In this document: piece after piece, positions 52,414 through 60,744 of the stretch
How the letters are laid out: each line of letters starts with the position of its first letter
How positions within the stretch are numbered: the first letter of the stretch is position 1
DNA from: Metabacillus_B sp050107715
Lineage (GTDB): Bacteria; Bacillota; Bacilli; Bacillales; Bacillaceae
Length of the DNA: 64,000 nucleotides
Reading direction: 5' to 3'
Assembly: GCF_050107715.1 (NCBI RefSeq)
Contig: NZ_JBNILN010000007.1
Location: forward strand, 79,855 to 143,854
Program-made: the position numbers and the translations under genes
Notes under the pieces: model-generated
Seen by the model: the letters and a program-made list of their open reading frames with translations, nothing else
The model's database searches: none
Told to the model about the DNA's origin: nothing

Positions 52414-53586
52414 TTGCTGACCGCTTTAATGAATACGAAGATTTTTTCATTAATCAGAAAGACCTACACGTTTGAAGAACTGGATCGGCTGCGGTCGACC
52501 CATTCTTTTTACTGTCCGGCATGCAAACAGCAGATGGAGCTTAAGCTTGGAAAAATTAAAAGGTACCATTTTGCCCACCGGAAAAAGACAGCATGTGAGA
52601 GTTATTCAGAGCCGGAAACCGAAAGGCATTTGGCTGGAAAAGAGGATTTATATCAATGGCTGGAAAAAGAAGGGGAGGTTCAGCTGGAGCCGTTTCTTCC
52701 AGAAATCCGCCAAAGGCCGGATTTGCTCTTCACCATGAACGGCAAAAGATATGCCATTGAATATCAATGTTCTGTGATTCCGCGAGAGCATGTGGCGAGC
52801 AGAATCCGCGGGTATGAAAAGCTGAACATACAGTCCATCTGGATCCTTGGCTCCAATCATCTTAAGCGGCTTGGCCCTTCAGAATACCGGATCCCCTCAT
52901 TCTCCTGGCTCTTCGCCAGACATTTTCCACGTTCTTTCACCCCTTACCTCCTGTATTATTGCCCGGAAAATAAACAGCTTCTACGCCTAAATCACCTGTA
53001 TCCATTTTCAGGACAGATTTTCTTTGCTCATGCTGTGTCCTTTAGACAGGGTGATTCTCTAAAGCACATTCTTCAAAATCCTCCTGATGAAATTCTGCCA
53101 GACCGTTGGCTTAAGAGCAGATTGAACCGCTTCAGAAAACGTTTGCCCCCAAAGGAAATGACGGCCTTCCAACAAATGCTTTATGTAAAAAAACGGGTCC
53201 CCCTCGCACTTCTCCCTTCGATTGTTTTTATTCCATCTTGTTTTGATTATTGCTTTGAAACAGAGCCCTATCTATGGAAAACAAGCCTTTTATTATGGGC
53301 AGAAGAATGCATTTCATTTACCGTACAGGATGCAGCGGAATACCTGTTCCAGTTAGAGAGGGATGGAATTGCTGTCAGGCGGCAGCTTTCGTTTGCAAAC
53401 CCTTCAAATCAGGATGTGGTGGAAGACCTTGGATCCTGGCTGCTTAAAGCAGGATTTTTAGTGTTTATGGAGAATGAAAAGAGGTATCGGATAGCACCCG
53501 TCATATGGACTGACCGGATTGAAAGGATTTTGGATTCTGATACTGAGTTTTTCAGGCTAATTTCTGGCTGCCGGCATAACCTATAG
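52414..53586 (+). CDS. coiA: Competence protein CoiA
   Basis: CoiA aids natural transformation and is needed for recombination of incoming DNA. The 390-aa protein has an N-terminal zinc-finger-like segment (FYCPACKQQM near 32-41 with HFAHRKKTAC) and a PD-(D/E)xK nuclease core RPDLLF...YAIEYQCSVI near 104-128, which gives D, ExQ catalytic residues. The C-terminal half is diverged. TTG at 52414 lies 7 nt after GAGGAGG; the frame to 52396 contains that site. Together with ComZ, MecA and Opp it makes the region rich in competence-linked genes. Confidence 0.9.
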   Translation: MLTALMNTKIFSLIRKTYTFEELDRLRSTHSFYCPACKQQMELKLGKIKRYHFAHRKKTACESYSEPETERHLAGKEDLYQWLEKEGEVQLEPFLPEIRQRPDLLFTMNGKRYAIEYQCSVIPREHVASRIRGYEKLNIQSIWILGSNHLKRLGPSEYRIPSFSWLFARHFPRSFTPYLLYYCPENKQLLRLNHLYPFSGQIFFAHAVSFRQGDSLKHILQNPPDEILPDRWLKSRLNRFRKRLPPKEMTAFQQMLYVKKRVPLALLPSIVFIPSCFDYCFETEPYLWKTSLLLWAEECISFTVQDAAEYLFQLERDGIAVRRQLSFANPSNQDVVEDLGSWLLKAGFLVFMENEKRYRIAPVIWTDRIERILDSDTEFFRLISGCRHNL

Positions 53587-53677
53587 ACAAGCGGCGGCAT
53601 ATTAATTGACTTCATATGAGAATTTAGACAAGATGAATGAAAGGCTCTCAAAGCCTTATTAAAAAGGGGGATAAAAC

Positions 53678-55495
53678 ATGTCCGAACAGCAAACAGTTAA
53701 AAAACTGCCTCTTAGAAGTGAGATTGCGGCTGAGGATACGTGGAGACTGGAAGATATCTTTGCAGCAGATGAAGAATGGGAAAAAGAGTTTGCGGAATTA
53801 AAGAAATTGATCCCTAAAATGGAAGATTATAAAGGAAAGCTTGGAGATTCCGCACAATCTTTATTCGAAGGCCTTTCCTTTCAGGATTCTGTAACAGAGC
53901 GTCTTGGCAGGCTATATACATACGCACATATGAGATATGACCAGGACACGGGAAATTCCCATTATCAGGCCCTTAATGACCGTGCAGCAACCCTGTATAC
54001 GGAGGCTGGCAGTATTTCTTCTTACATGGTGCCTGAAATTCTTGCAATGGATGAGGAAACATTAAAAAAATATGTTGATGAAAACGATGAATTAAAGCTT
54101 TATAAGCATGCACTCGAGGAAATCAACCGTGAACGTCCGCATGTCCTTTCTGCGGAGCAAGAGGCACTCCTTGCCCAGGCTTCTGAAGCGCTGCGTGCGT
54201 CCAGTGATATCTTTGGAAAGCTGAACAACGCTGATATGGAGTTCCCGTCCATTAAAAATGAGAATGGGGAAGAGGTCGAAGTGACACACGGCCGCTTTAT
54301 CACTTTTATGGAAAGTGAAGACCGAAGAGTGCGCCATGATGCCTTCAAAGCGGTTTACGACACGTACGGTAAATTTAAAAATACGCTTGCGAGTACGCTT
54401 TCCGGAGCTATTAAAAAAGATAACTTTTACGCGTCGGCAAGAAAATATGAATCCGCAAGGCAGGCAGCATTAAGCGGGAACAACATCCCGGAGGAAGTGT
54501 ACGATAATCTCGTGTCTACCGTTGAAAAGAACCTCCATTTGCTGCAGCGTTACGCAGAACTCCGCAAAAAGGCTTTAAACCTTGATGAGGTACACATGTA
54601 TGACCTTTACACTCCGCTTGTTCAAAACACAAAAATGGACGTTTCCTACAGTGAAGCAAAGGACTACATCCTTAAAGGTCTGGCGCCTCTTGGAGAGGAC
54701 TATCTCAGCGTTTTAAAAGAAGGCTTTGAAAACCGATGGGTGGATGTACACGAAAATAAAGGAAAGCGAAGCGGAGCCTATTCCTCAGGCACGTATGGAA
54801 CCAACCCTTATATATTGATGAACTGGCAGGATAATGTGAACAATCTGTTCACGCTGGCTCATGAATTCGGCCACTCTGTCCACAGCTATTATACGAGGAA
54901 AAATCAGCCTTATCAGTATGGTGACTATTCAATCTTTGTAGCTGAAGTAGCATCGACAACGAATGAAGCGCTTTTGAATGATTATTTGCTGAACACCATT
55001 GACGATAAGAAAAAGCGGATGTATCTTTTGAATAATTACCTTGAAGGCTTCCGGGGCACCGTTTTCAGACAAACGATGTTTGCAGAGTTTGAGCACAGCA
55101 TTCACAAACGCTCTCAGGAAGGGGAGCCTTTAACTCCTGAACTGCTGACGAAAATGTATTACGAATTAAATAAAAAGTATTTTGGAGAAAACATTCATGT
55201 CGATGAAGAAATCGGACTTGAGTGGGCACGCATTCCCCATTTCTATTACAATTACTATGTTTATCAGTATGCGACCGGCTTCAGTGCAGCAGCTGCTCTC
55301 AGCAGGCAGATCCTTGAGGAAGGGGAGCCTGCTGTTAAACGCTATATTGAATTTTTAAGTGCCGGCAGCTCGGATTATCCGATTGAAGTACTGAAAAAAG
55401 CAGGAGTCGATATGACATCCTCCCGGCCTGTAGAAGAAGCATGCAAAGTATTTGAAGAGAAACTGAATGAACTGGAAAAACTGATGAACGAATAA
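53678..55495 (+). CDS. pepF: Oligoendopeptidase F
   Basis: PepF is a cytosolic M3-family zinc peptidase that cuts short peptides and can complement Opp peptide uptake. The 605-aa protein has the active site TLAHEFGHSVHSYY with HExxH near residue 395 and the downstream Glu in FVAEVASTTNEA about 28 residues later. The length is normal for the family. AAGGGGG precedes the ATG. It follows coiA by 91 nt, as in B. subtilis. Confidence 0.95.
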   Translation: MSEQQTVKKLPLRSEIAAEDTWRLEDIFAADEEWEKEFAELKKLIPKMEDYKGKLGDSAQSLFEGLSFQDSVTERLGRLYTYAHMRYDQDTGNSHYQALNDRAATLYTEAGSISSYMVPEILAMDEETLKKYVDENDELKLYKHALEEINRERPHVLSAEQEALLAQASEALRASSDIFGKLNNADMEFPSIKNENGEEVEVTHGRFITFMESEDRRVRHDAFKAVYDTYGKFKNTLASTLSGAIKKDNFYASARKYESARQAALSGNNIPEEVYDNLVSTVEKNLHLLQRYAELRKKALNLDEVHMYDLYTPLVQNTKMDVSYSEAKDYILKGLAPLGEDYLSVLKEGFENRWVDVHENKGKRSGAYSSGTYGTNPYILMNWQDNVNNLFTLAHEFGHSVHSYYTRKNQPYQYGDYSIFVAEVASTTNEALLNDYLLNTIDDKKKRMYLLNNYLEGFRGTVFRQTMFAEFEHSIHKRSQEGEPLTPELLTKMYYELNKKYFGENIHVDEEIGLEWARIPHFYYNYYVYQYATGFSAAAALSRQILEEGEPAVKRYIEFLSAGSSDYPIEVLKKAGVDMTSSRPVEEACKVFEEKLNELEKLMNE

Positions 55496-55501
55496 TTAAA
55501 A

Positions 55502-55536
55502 GAGACTGGCCCATCAGGTGCCAGTCTCATCTTTTT
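55502..55536 (+). terminator. Terminator of pepF
   Basis: GAGACTGGC / GCCAGTCTC stem with a 9-nt loop followed by ATCTTTTTT. Confidence 0.85.
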
Positions 55537-55555
55537 TAGGCCCTGCTGCATTGGG

Positions 55556-55651
55556 CTGTTGATTGCATCCCCGCTGCTTTGCGCCTGCGAGGTCATACTT
55601 TTCCCGCTCCTCTTAGCTCAGAGTCCCATGCCTTCCGCTCCAAATCAACAG
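55556..55651. repeat. GC-rich Bacillus intergenic repeat, copy 2
   Basis: A 96-bp element is bounded by the inverted repeat CTGTTGATT / AATCAACAG. Inside, GCTTTGCGCCTGCGAGGTC and CCCATGCCTTCCGCTCC match copy 1 at 37680-37755. The inner GC-rich palindrome is decayed in this copy. Confidence 0.72.
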
Positions 55652-55738
55652 AACCTTCAACAGGGCTCTTATCCAGATAAGACAGCAATTGGATAAGGCA
55701 GCTTGAAAATGGAGGCTGCCCGCTTTATTTTTCTAAAG

Positions 55739-55912
55739 CTAATATCCTTTGAATGTTTTTTTTCGGGTAAGAACATAAATTCCGGCAGCTATGCTGCCAA
55801 ACAATATGAGGGAGGAGACCAGCACAGGAATAAGGTTCATTAATCCGAGCAGGTGAAGAAAGAATGCCCCTCCGAATAAAAGCAGCAGCCCTGAAAGCAT
55901 GATAGGATTCAC
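55739..55912 (-). CDS. Small two-helix membrane protein
   Basis: The 57-aa protein has two hydrophobic helices (about 4-23 and 28-47) and a basic tail TRKKTFKGY. GTG at 55912 is preceded by GGGGGTGATTTTA, a good ribosome binding site. It occupies the place of yizD in B. subtilis (between pepF and yjbH) and is of similar size, but I assign no symbol because the match is by position. The function is unknown. Confidence 0.7.
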   Translation of the reverse strand: MNPIMLSGLLLLFGGAFFLHLLGLMNLIPVLVSSLILFGSIAAGIYVLTRKKTFKGY

Positions 55913-55994
55913 TAAAATCACCCCCGTCCTTTTTTATATGTAAGGGTGCTGGGAAATATGTTTGTGACAAAATTGTGAATTTGGAACTAAGCAC

Positions 55995-56024
55995 TTGTCA
56001 AAACTCGACATATTCTGATATACT
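55995..56024 (+). promoter_or_regulatory. Promoter of the 56.0-kb small transcript
   Basis: TTGTCA (55995-56000) and TATACT (56019-56024) with an 18-nt spacer; start point about 56031. Confidence 0.5.
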
Positions 56025-56029
56025 CAGGG

Positions 56030-56045
56030 TGTGAAATTGATCACA
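56030..56045. promoter_or_regulatory. FNR/Rex-type palindrome
   Basis: TGTGAAATTGATCACA is a perfect TGTGA-N6-TCACA palindrome. It is the Fnr/CRP form and also one base away from the Rex core TGTGAA-N4-TTCACA. It overlaps the predicted start of the small transcript, a repressor-like position. Confidence 0.55.
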
Positions 56046-56153
56046 TAACAAACATTTACCCCTTTGTTTGACCGTGAAAAATTTCTCCCATCCCCTTTGT
56101 TGTCGTTAAGACATACAGAAAGAGACCATGCTTATCCCGGCATGGTCTTTTTT
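56031..56153 (+). ncRNA. Candidate small RNA or attenuated leader
   Basis: A promoter (55995-56024) and a strong terminator (GACCATGC / GCATGGTC at 56124-56147 with six T) bound about 120 nt with no good coding frame. It could be a stand-alone RNA. It could also be a leader for the HIT-protein gene that starts 78 nt after the terminator. No known riboswitch motif was recognised. Confidence 0.4.
56124..56153 (+). terminator. Terminator of the candidate small RNA
   Basis: 8-bp perfect stem, 8-nt loop, then TTTTTT. Confidence 0.85.
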
Positions 56154-56230
56154 AATTTAATTAATAAAGAAAGCGGTTACAATGTTGTGGTACACTAAAT
56201 AAAAAATCCTTAACTAAGGAGGCGGGCAGT

Positions 56231-56632
56231 ATATCCGAATGTCCATTTTGCCGGTTGTCACAAGAACAGCAGGTCCTAATAAGCAATGAATTGTGTCTGT
56301 TCCTGCAAGTTCCTCAGGATGTATTAATCGGCTCAGGCGTCATTGTCCCTGTCCGTCACCGGCCTACAGTGTTTGATCTTACAGCAGAAGAATGGGAAGC
56401 AGCATTTTCTCTTTTGAAGGAAGCTAAGGCAGTGCTGGATGAAAAATACCATCCTGATGGGTACAATGTAGGCTGGAACAGCGGAGCAGAGGCCGGTCAG
56501 CATATTATGCATGCACATATGCATGTTATCCCCCGGTACAAAGATGAGCCATATGCAGGGAAGGGAATCAGGCACTGGTTAAAGAGCGGGCAAAATAAAA
56601 GGGCCTTCTTAAAAGGTGAGCCTACTAGATAG
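56231..56632 (+). CDS. HIT-family nucleotide hydrolase, apparent AUA start
   Basis: The protein belongs to the histidine-triad family that hydrolyses dinucleoside polyphosphates and nucleotide adducts. It has HAHMHVIPR (the triad) near residues 94-102, GYNVGWNSGAEAGQ before it, and an N-terminal SECPFCRL zinc motif usual in this subgroup. The conserved N-terminus is in frame from an ATA codon at 56231, which lies 8 nt after AAGGAGG. No ATG, GTG or TTG is available upstream in frame. The next possible start, TTG at 56255, has no ribosome binding site and would remove the CPFC motif. So either AUA is used or a point change has hit the start. From 56231 it is 133 aa. Confidence 0.82.
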   Translation: MSECPFCRLSQEQQVLISNELCLFLQVPQDVLIGSGVIVPVRHRPTVFDLTAEEWEAAFSLLKEAKAVLDEKYHPDGYNVGWNSGAEAGQHIMHAHMHVIPRYKDEPYAGKGIRHWLKSGQNKRAFLKGEPTR

Positions 56633-56649
56633 CTTTTAACAAGCTAAAA

Positions 56650-56682
56650 AGCCGCCAGCCCTTAATATGGGGTGGCGGTTTC
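56650..56682. terminator. Terminator between the HIT gene and spxH
   Basis: AGCCGCCAGCCC pairs with GGGGTGGCGGTT (one mismatch); T-rich flanks occur on both sides of this convergent junction. Confidence 0.7.
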
Positions 56683-57558
56683 TTAGTCTAATGCTCTCCA
56701 AAAGGTTCCGTGCTTTACAGGCACACGCTCTACTTTTTGAGCGAGCTGGTATTTTTTCATTTCGCGCTCGGTTTCCTCGATGCTCATATTATATGCAAGA
56801 GCAATTTCTTTTGAAGCGACAAAACGGAAATATGACAAGAAAACGGGCAGCGGCGGCGGTTCAGATGGTGGCGGCGCTTCGCCGAGCATCTCGAAAAGAA
56901 CCTCTTCGTACATTTCGTACGGGTAATACCCGGCGATTTTTAAGCCTTCATCTTCAACCCGTTCATTAAAGAACGCAATCGTCGGCATTTCAATGACTTC
57001 CATCTCCGCTGTAATTTTCATATCGCACTGAAGTGCTTTTACAGCACTTTCTGAATGAAGGTCTTTAATAAATTCATCTTGATCCAATCCTGTAATGCCG
57101 GCAATGTCAATTAGCACTTTTTCATCTGATACATCCTGCTTCTCTGTAAACAGCACTTCCTGAAGCTTACGCAGGAAACGGATCCCTGATTTCCTTCCCT
57201 GAAGTTCGGCTGCTTTAATAGCTACAGACGGTGCATAAGGGGAGGAAATCGGGTTTTCAAACCAGATCGATCCATCACAGGACATTCCGGTTCTGGACGC
57301 GGTTTTTTCCCATGAAGCGGCCATGTTCTCGGGCTTTTTTTTCTTCATTGCATGAAGTGCTGCAAGGTTTCCACTGATGATATGCTTTAGTGTGAAAAAG
57401 CGTCCGTATCTCATTAGCAGTTTTTTTATAACAGGCTCAAGGGCCCAGCATTCGGGGCAAAGAGGGTCTACGAACAAATAAATTTCAAGCGGTTTTTTTG
57501 CATTGCCGTGGCAATGAGAGAAAAAATGCCCGATATTTCTTTTTTCGCCAGAAGGCAT
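56683..57558 (-). CDS. spxH: Spx-degradation adaptor SpxH (YjbH)
   Basis: SpxH binds Spx and delivers it to ClpXP, keeping Spx low without stress. The 291-aa DsbA-like protein has an N-terminal His/Cys zinc-binding stretch HFFSHCHG and a thioredoxin-like CPEC (Cys34 and Cys37) in FVDPLCPECW. Long helical segments with LQGRKSGIRFLRKLQE are shared with YjbH. A Pro-rich insert APPPSEPPPLP occurs near 237. The ATG at 57558 overlaps the globin stop (TAATG), with AAAGGAG upstream. Its target gene spx lies 8 kb away. Confidence 0.94.
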   Translation of the reverse strand: MPSGEKRNIGHFFSHCHGNAKKPLEIYLFVDPLCPECWALEPVIKKLLMRYGRFFTLKHIISGNLAALHAMKKKKPENMAASWEKTASRTGMSCDGSIWFENPISSPYAPSVAIKAAELQGRKSGIRFLRKLQEVLFTEKQDVSDEKVLIDIAGITGLDQDEFIKDLHSESAVKALQCDMKITAEMEVIEMPTIAFFNERVEDEGLKIAGYYPYEMYEEVLFEMLGEAPPPSEPPPLPVFLSYFRFVASKEIALAYNMSIEETEREMKKYQLAQKVERVPVKHGTFWRALD

Positions 57559-57968
57559 TAATCCCATTCTCCTTTCTTATCAAGAGCACTACCAGAAGTA
57601 TTTACCATATGATGTGCAGTTAATGTAAGCCGCTCGAAAAAGAAAGTGCGTATGTCTCCATCTAAACCAACTTCATCCATTGCTTTGTCCATGCATTCGA
57701 GCCAGGCTTCTGCCCGGTCTTCCGTAATAGGGAAAGGAAGGTGACGGGCCCTCAGCATCGGGTGGCCATGCTCCTCTGTATAGAGGGGCGGCCCGCCCAG
57801 ATACTGGGTCATAAACTGCTTTTGCTTTCTCGCTGTCTCGGTTAATTCATCAGGGAAAATTGGAGACAGCAAGGGATGTTTTTCTACATTGGAATAAAAA
57901 GCATCAACAAGCTGAGAAAGAAGCTCTTTTCCAATCGCTTCATACGGAGTTGCAAAAGAATCTGCCAT
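57558..57968 (-). CDS. yjbI: Truncated hemoglobin, group II (YjbI)
   Basis: The 136-aa protein is a heme-binding 2/2 globin with Tyr25 (B10, in AFYSNVEKHP) and proximal His76 in HPMLRARHLPF. It also has the conserved Trp near residue 90. It probably binds oxygen or handles reactive species. AAGGAG precedes the ATG at 57968. It overlaps spxH by one base, so the two are cotranscribed, as in B. subtilis where yjbI is needed with spxH function under disulfide stress. Confidence 0.93.
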   Translation of the reverse strand: MADSFATPYEAIGKELLSQLVDAFYSNVEKHPLLSPIFPDELTETARKQKQFMTQYLGGPPLYTEEHGHPMLRARHLPFPITEDRAEAWLECMDKAMDEVGLDGDIRTFFFERLTLTAHHMVNTSGSALDKKGEWD

Positions 57969-58157
57969 GTTGATAACTCCTTTATGTTAAATTCTCTTAT
58001 ATTGAGTAAGATTAGTATGTGCTAATAGCCTTAAATGGCTATACACCAATGCTTTTTAGAACCATTTGGCTAATGTAATAAGCTTATTTTAACAATGAGG
58101 ACGGCATATCTCAAACAAATCGCATTGAGGGTTAACTGAAAGTTCTTTTTTGCACAA

Positions 58158-58183
58158 AAAAATCAGCCCGTAAAGGACTGATT
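58158..58183 (-). terminator. Terminator of cwlQ
   Basis: AATCAGTCC / CGGGCTGATT-type stem on the minus strand followed by TTTTTTT. Confidence 0.75.
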
Positions 58184-58186
58184 GGC

Positions 58187-58831
58187 TTATGCAAAATAGG
58201 AAGCTGAAATTTTTGCTACATAATTTCGCGTTTCTGAAAAAGGAGGAATTCCTCCATATTTATCAACGTTTCCCGGCCCTGCATTATAGGCTGCTAGAGC
58301 CAATTTCACATCACCGCTGTATTTGTTCAGCATTTGTTTTAAATACTTTGTACCGCCCATGATATTTTCTCTGGGATCAAAAGCATTTTCTACGCCAAGC
58401 CCTCTCGCTGTTGCCGGCATCAGCTGCATCAGACCCATGGCGCCGGCCCCGCTTCTGGCCTGAGGATTAAAGTTGGATTCCTGCTGAATGACCGAGCGGA
58501 TCAGTTTAGGATCTACTCCATACGTTTCCGCAGCATTGGCTATAATGGCTTCAATTGAAGCAGGACCAGCAGGCTGCTTTATGGAGGATGCTTTTACTTC
58601 ATTCAAAGAAATCGGATGCACCACGCTTGCCGGCTGGTAAAGACTTGCCTGCTGCTCTCTGATGGATACAGAGGGTTCTTCGGGTCCCCCTGTATAATAA
58701 CGGAGCATCGTATCCATCAGACTGCTGAACATCGTGCTGGCAGATTGGCTTTGTTCTCTTATTCCAGGCTGGTATCCCGGGGCGCGGAGGTTTTGTAGTT
58801 CCATCATGTTCTGAAACTGTCTTATATCCAT
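58187..58831 (-). CDS. cwlQ: Lytic transglycosylase CwlQ (YjbJ)
   Basis: The 214-aa protein has an SLT lytic-transglycosylase domain over residues 95-214. The catalytic Glu is in SVIQQESNFNP near 119, followed by AMGLMQLMPATA and ALAAYNAGPGNVDKYGG. The first 90 residues are low-complexity with no clear signal peptide, as in YjbJ, whose B. subtilis form cuts peptidoglycan and also has muramidase activity. AAAGGAG precedes the ATG. It is followed by a terminator. Confidence 0.9.
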   Translation of the reverse strand: MDIRQFQNMMELQNLRAPGYQPGIREQSQSASTMFSSLMDTMLRYYTGGPEEPSVSIREQQASLYQPASVVHPISLNEVKASSIKQPAGPASIEAIIANAAETYGVDPKLIRSVIQQESNFNPQARSGAGAMGLMQLMPATARGLGVENAFDPRENIMGGTKYLKQMLNKYSGDVKLALAAYNAGPGNVDKYGGIPPFSETRNYVAKISASYFA

Positions 58832-58909
58832 ATGCTATGGTCTCCTTTATTTTTGAGCTTTATATGGGAAGCTGGTCAGCAGTGCTGTGATCCTGTTGAA
58901 CGCCAGTTT

Positions 58910-59488
58910 TTAAACGGAATACTTCCGCTCATAGAAACGGCGGACTTTGTTTTTCGTTTCCCGGACAGGGATTTGATACATTTCAAGAAGCCGGCTAAAA
59001 TATAGTTCTCCTGCTGTCGCTTCCTCTGCTTCAAATTCCAGCTCAAAGTCTTCTATTGATAAGTATCGGCTCTGATCAAGAACAATTAAGCCTTCCTTTT
59101 CTTTTTTTTCAGCCCGCCACGTTGTCAAAGAACCGAAATAACGGATCGACTTTTCTTCAATTTCCAATAGTGCAAGCTGTTCTTTAACAGGCCCGTCTGG
59201 AATTTGGTGCTCTTCCATCAATCGTTCCGCTTCTTCTTCTGTTAAAACCTGCTCGGTTTCAAGAAGACCTGTTTCAGCCGGCTCTTTAAGTGTAAACACC
59301 CACTGTCCAGCTTTAAAACGGGTTCTTAAGGCCGCTTGCCTTTCTTTTATCTGGAAGTTCTCCGTATCAAAATAATGGTTGGTTTGTTCTTTAAAATCAG
59401 CCTCGTCAAATTCAAATGCCTGAATGAGCCGTGCGAATTCTTCTTCTGTTAACATGTTCTTAAACTCGATTTCAATATGCTGTGACAT
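58910..59488 (-). CDS. yjbK: CYTH-domain phosphohydrolase YjbK
   Basis: The 192-aa protein has the CYTH tunnel-fold signature ExExK (IEIEFK, Glu6-Lys10) plus paired basic and acidic strands such as RTRFKAGQWVFTLKEP and FELEFEAEEATA. The family hydrolyses inorganic triphosphate or similar substrates. GGAGG precedes the ATG at 59488. It faces away from yjbL. Confidence 0.9.
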   Translation of the reverse strand: MSQHIEIEFKNMLTEEEFARLIQAFEFDEADFKEQTNHYFDTENFQIKERQAALRTRFKAGQWVFTLKEPAETGLLETEQVLTEEEAERLMEEHQIPDGPVKEQLALLEIEEKSIRYFGSLTTWRAEKKEKEGLIVLDQSRYLSIEDFELEFEAEEATAGELYFSRLLEMYQIPVRETKNKVRRFYERKYSV

Positions 59489-59656
59489 GGTGAATCCTCC
59501 ATAAAAGGTTGATGGTTCTATTATCTCTCTTTCTTTTCATGAGAGCAACGGAGAAAAAGAATAATTGAGAGATATGAAAAGGACCTTCCATTTTATTAGA
59601 AAGGGGACAGTATGGTAAAATGGATGTGCAGGTTTGCATTGGAAGGAGTTTAGGAA

Positions 59657-60037
59657 ATGAACAAACGAATTGAAGTGATCGAATCTGGATTTGAAAGCGG
59701 TAAATTAGTCCTTAAAGGAAGCTCTTATGATGGAGATGCTTCAGCACTTAAAGCAAAAGGACAAATTCTGGCGGATTCTGACCATCTCGCTTTTATATAC
59801 ATATTGGAAGACGCTGAACAGTTTACATACTTCAGCATTCCGGCCGGCTGCTGGGCAGAGATTGAAAAAGCGAGAGCCGGTGATTTATCTGTTTGGGCAA
59901 GCATTAATCAGCATGAGCTCGAACTTGAGGAATTCTTTAATGAACTTCGTGAGCTTGTTCAGAATATAGCAGGAAATGCCAACTATGGGGATGAAATGGA
60001 AGGGAAAGTTTCTGAAGTGTTCGCTTCATTAGCGTAA
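59657..60037 (+). CDS. yjbL: UPF0738 protein YjbL
   Basis: The 126-aa acidic protein matches UPF0738/YjbL in length and pattern (N-terminal IEVIESGFESGKLVLKGSS, DHLAFIYILEDAEQFTYFSIP in the middle). It has no catalytic motif or membrane segment. GAAGGAG precedes the ATG. It is the first gene before yjbM, nadF and yjbO and probably cotranscribed (32-nt gap). Confidence 0.85.
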   Translation: MNKRIEVIESGFESGKLVLKGSSYDGDASALKAKGQILADSDHLAFIYILEDAEQFTYFSIPAGCWAEIEKARAGDLSVWASINQHELELEEFFNELRELVQNIAGNANYGDEMEGKVSEVFASLA

Positions 60038-60069
60038 GGTCCATACATTTCATTCTGGGGGCGATGGAG

Positions 60070-60708
60070 ATGGAAGAGAGAGAATGGGAGCTTTTTTTAG
60101 CTCCGTATCAGCAGGCAGTGGATGAATTAAAGATTAAGCTGAAGGGATCAAGATCCGAGTATGAGCTTGAAAGCTCACACTCGCCGATTGAGTTTGTAAC
60201 CGGAAGAGTAAAGCCGATTGCAAGCATCCTGGATAAAGCGAAACGTAAAAATATTGCAGTGAATAAGCTGCATAGTGATATGCAGGATATAGCCGGTTTA
60301 AGAATGATGTGCCAGTTTACCGATGATATCCGGGTTGTAGTGGATATGCTCAGAAAACGTAAGGATATCGAGATAGTAGAAGAAAGAGACTACATTTCAC
60401 ACAAGAAGGAAAGCGGATACCGTTCCTATCATGTTGTAGCCCGGTATCCTGTTCAAACAATATACGGAGAAAAGGTCATCCTCGTGGAAATTCAGATTCG
60501 GACGCTCGCTATGAATTTCTGGGCAACGGTCGAGCATTCACTTAACTATAAGTATAAAGGGAATTTTCCGGAGGCCATTCAAACCCGCCTTCAGCGAGCT
60601 GCTGAGGCGGCATACCGGCTTGATGAAGAAATGTCTCTTATTAAGGGAGAAATCCAGGAGGCCCATGCAGTATTTTTAAGAAAAACGGAAGCGAGAGATA
60701 CCGAGTAG
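60070..60708 (+). CDS. yjbM: Small (p)ppGpp synthetase RelQ/SasB (YjbM)
   Basis: This 212-aa single-domain alarmone synthetase makes (p)ppGpp from GTP/GDP and ATP without a hydrolase or regulatory domain. Conserved segments are SPIEFVTGRVKPIASILDKAK, MQDIAGLRMMCQF, KKESGYRSYHVV and VEIQIRTLAMNFWATVEHSLNYKYKG, which contribute the GTP site and the catalytic Glu. GGGGG is 8 nt before the ATG at 60070; an ATG at 60064 is too close to it. It precedes nadF by 36 nt. Confidence 0.93.
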   Translation: MEEREWELFLAPYQQAVDELKIKLKGSRSEYELESSHSPIEFVTGRVKPIASILDKAKRKNIAVNKLHSDMQDIAGLRMMCQFTDDIRVVVDMLRKRKDIEIVEERDYISHKKESGYRSYHVVARYPVQTIYGEKVILVEIQIRTLAMNFWATVEHSLNYKYKGNFPEAIQTRLQRAAEAAYRLDEEMSLIKGEIQEAHAVFLRKTEARDTE

Positions 60709-60744
60709 AAGCCATACGATATGAAAAGAAAAGGGGCCTGGAAC

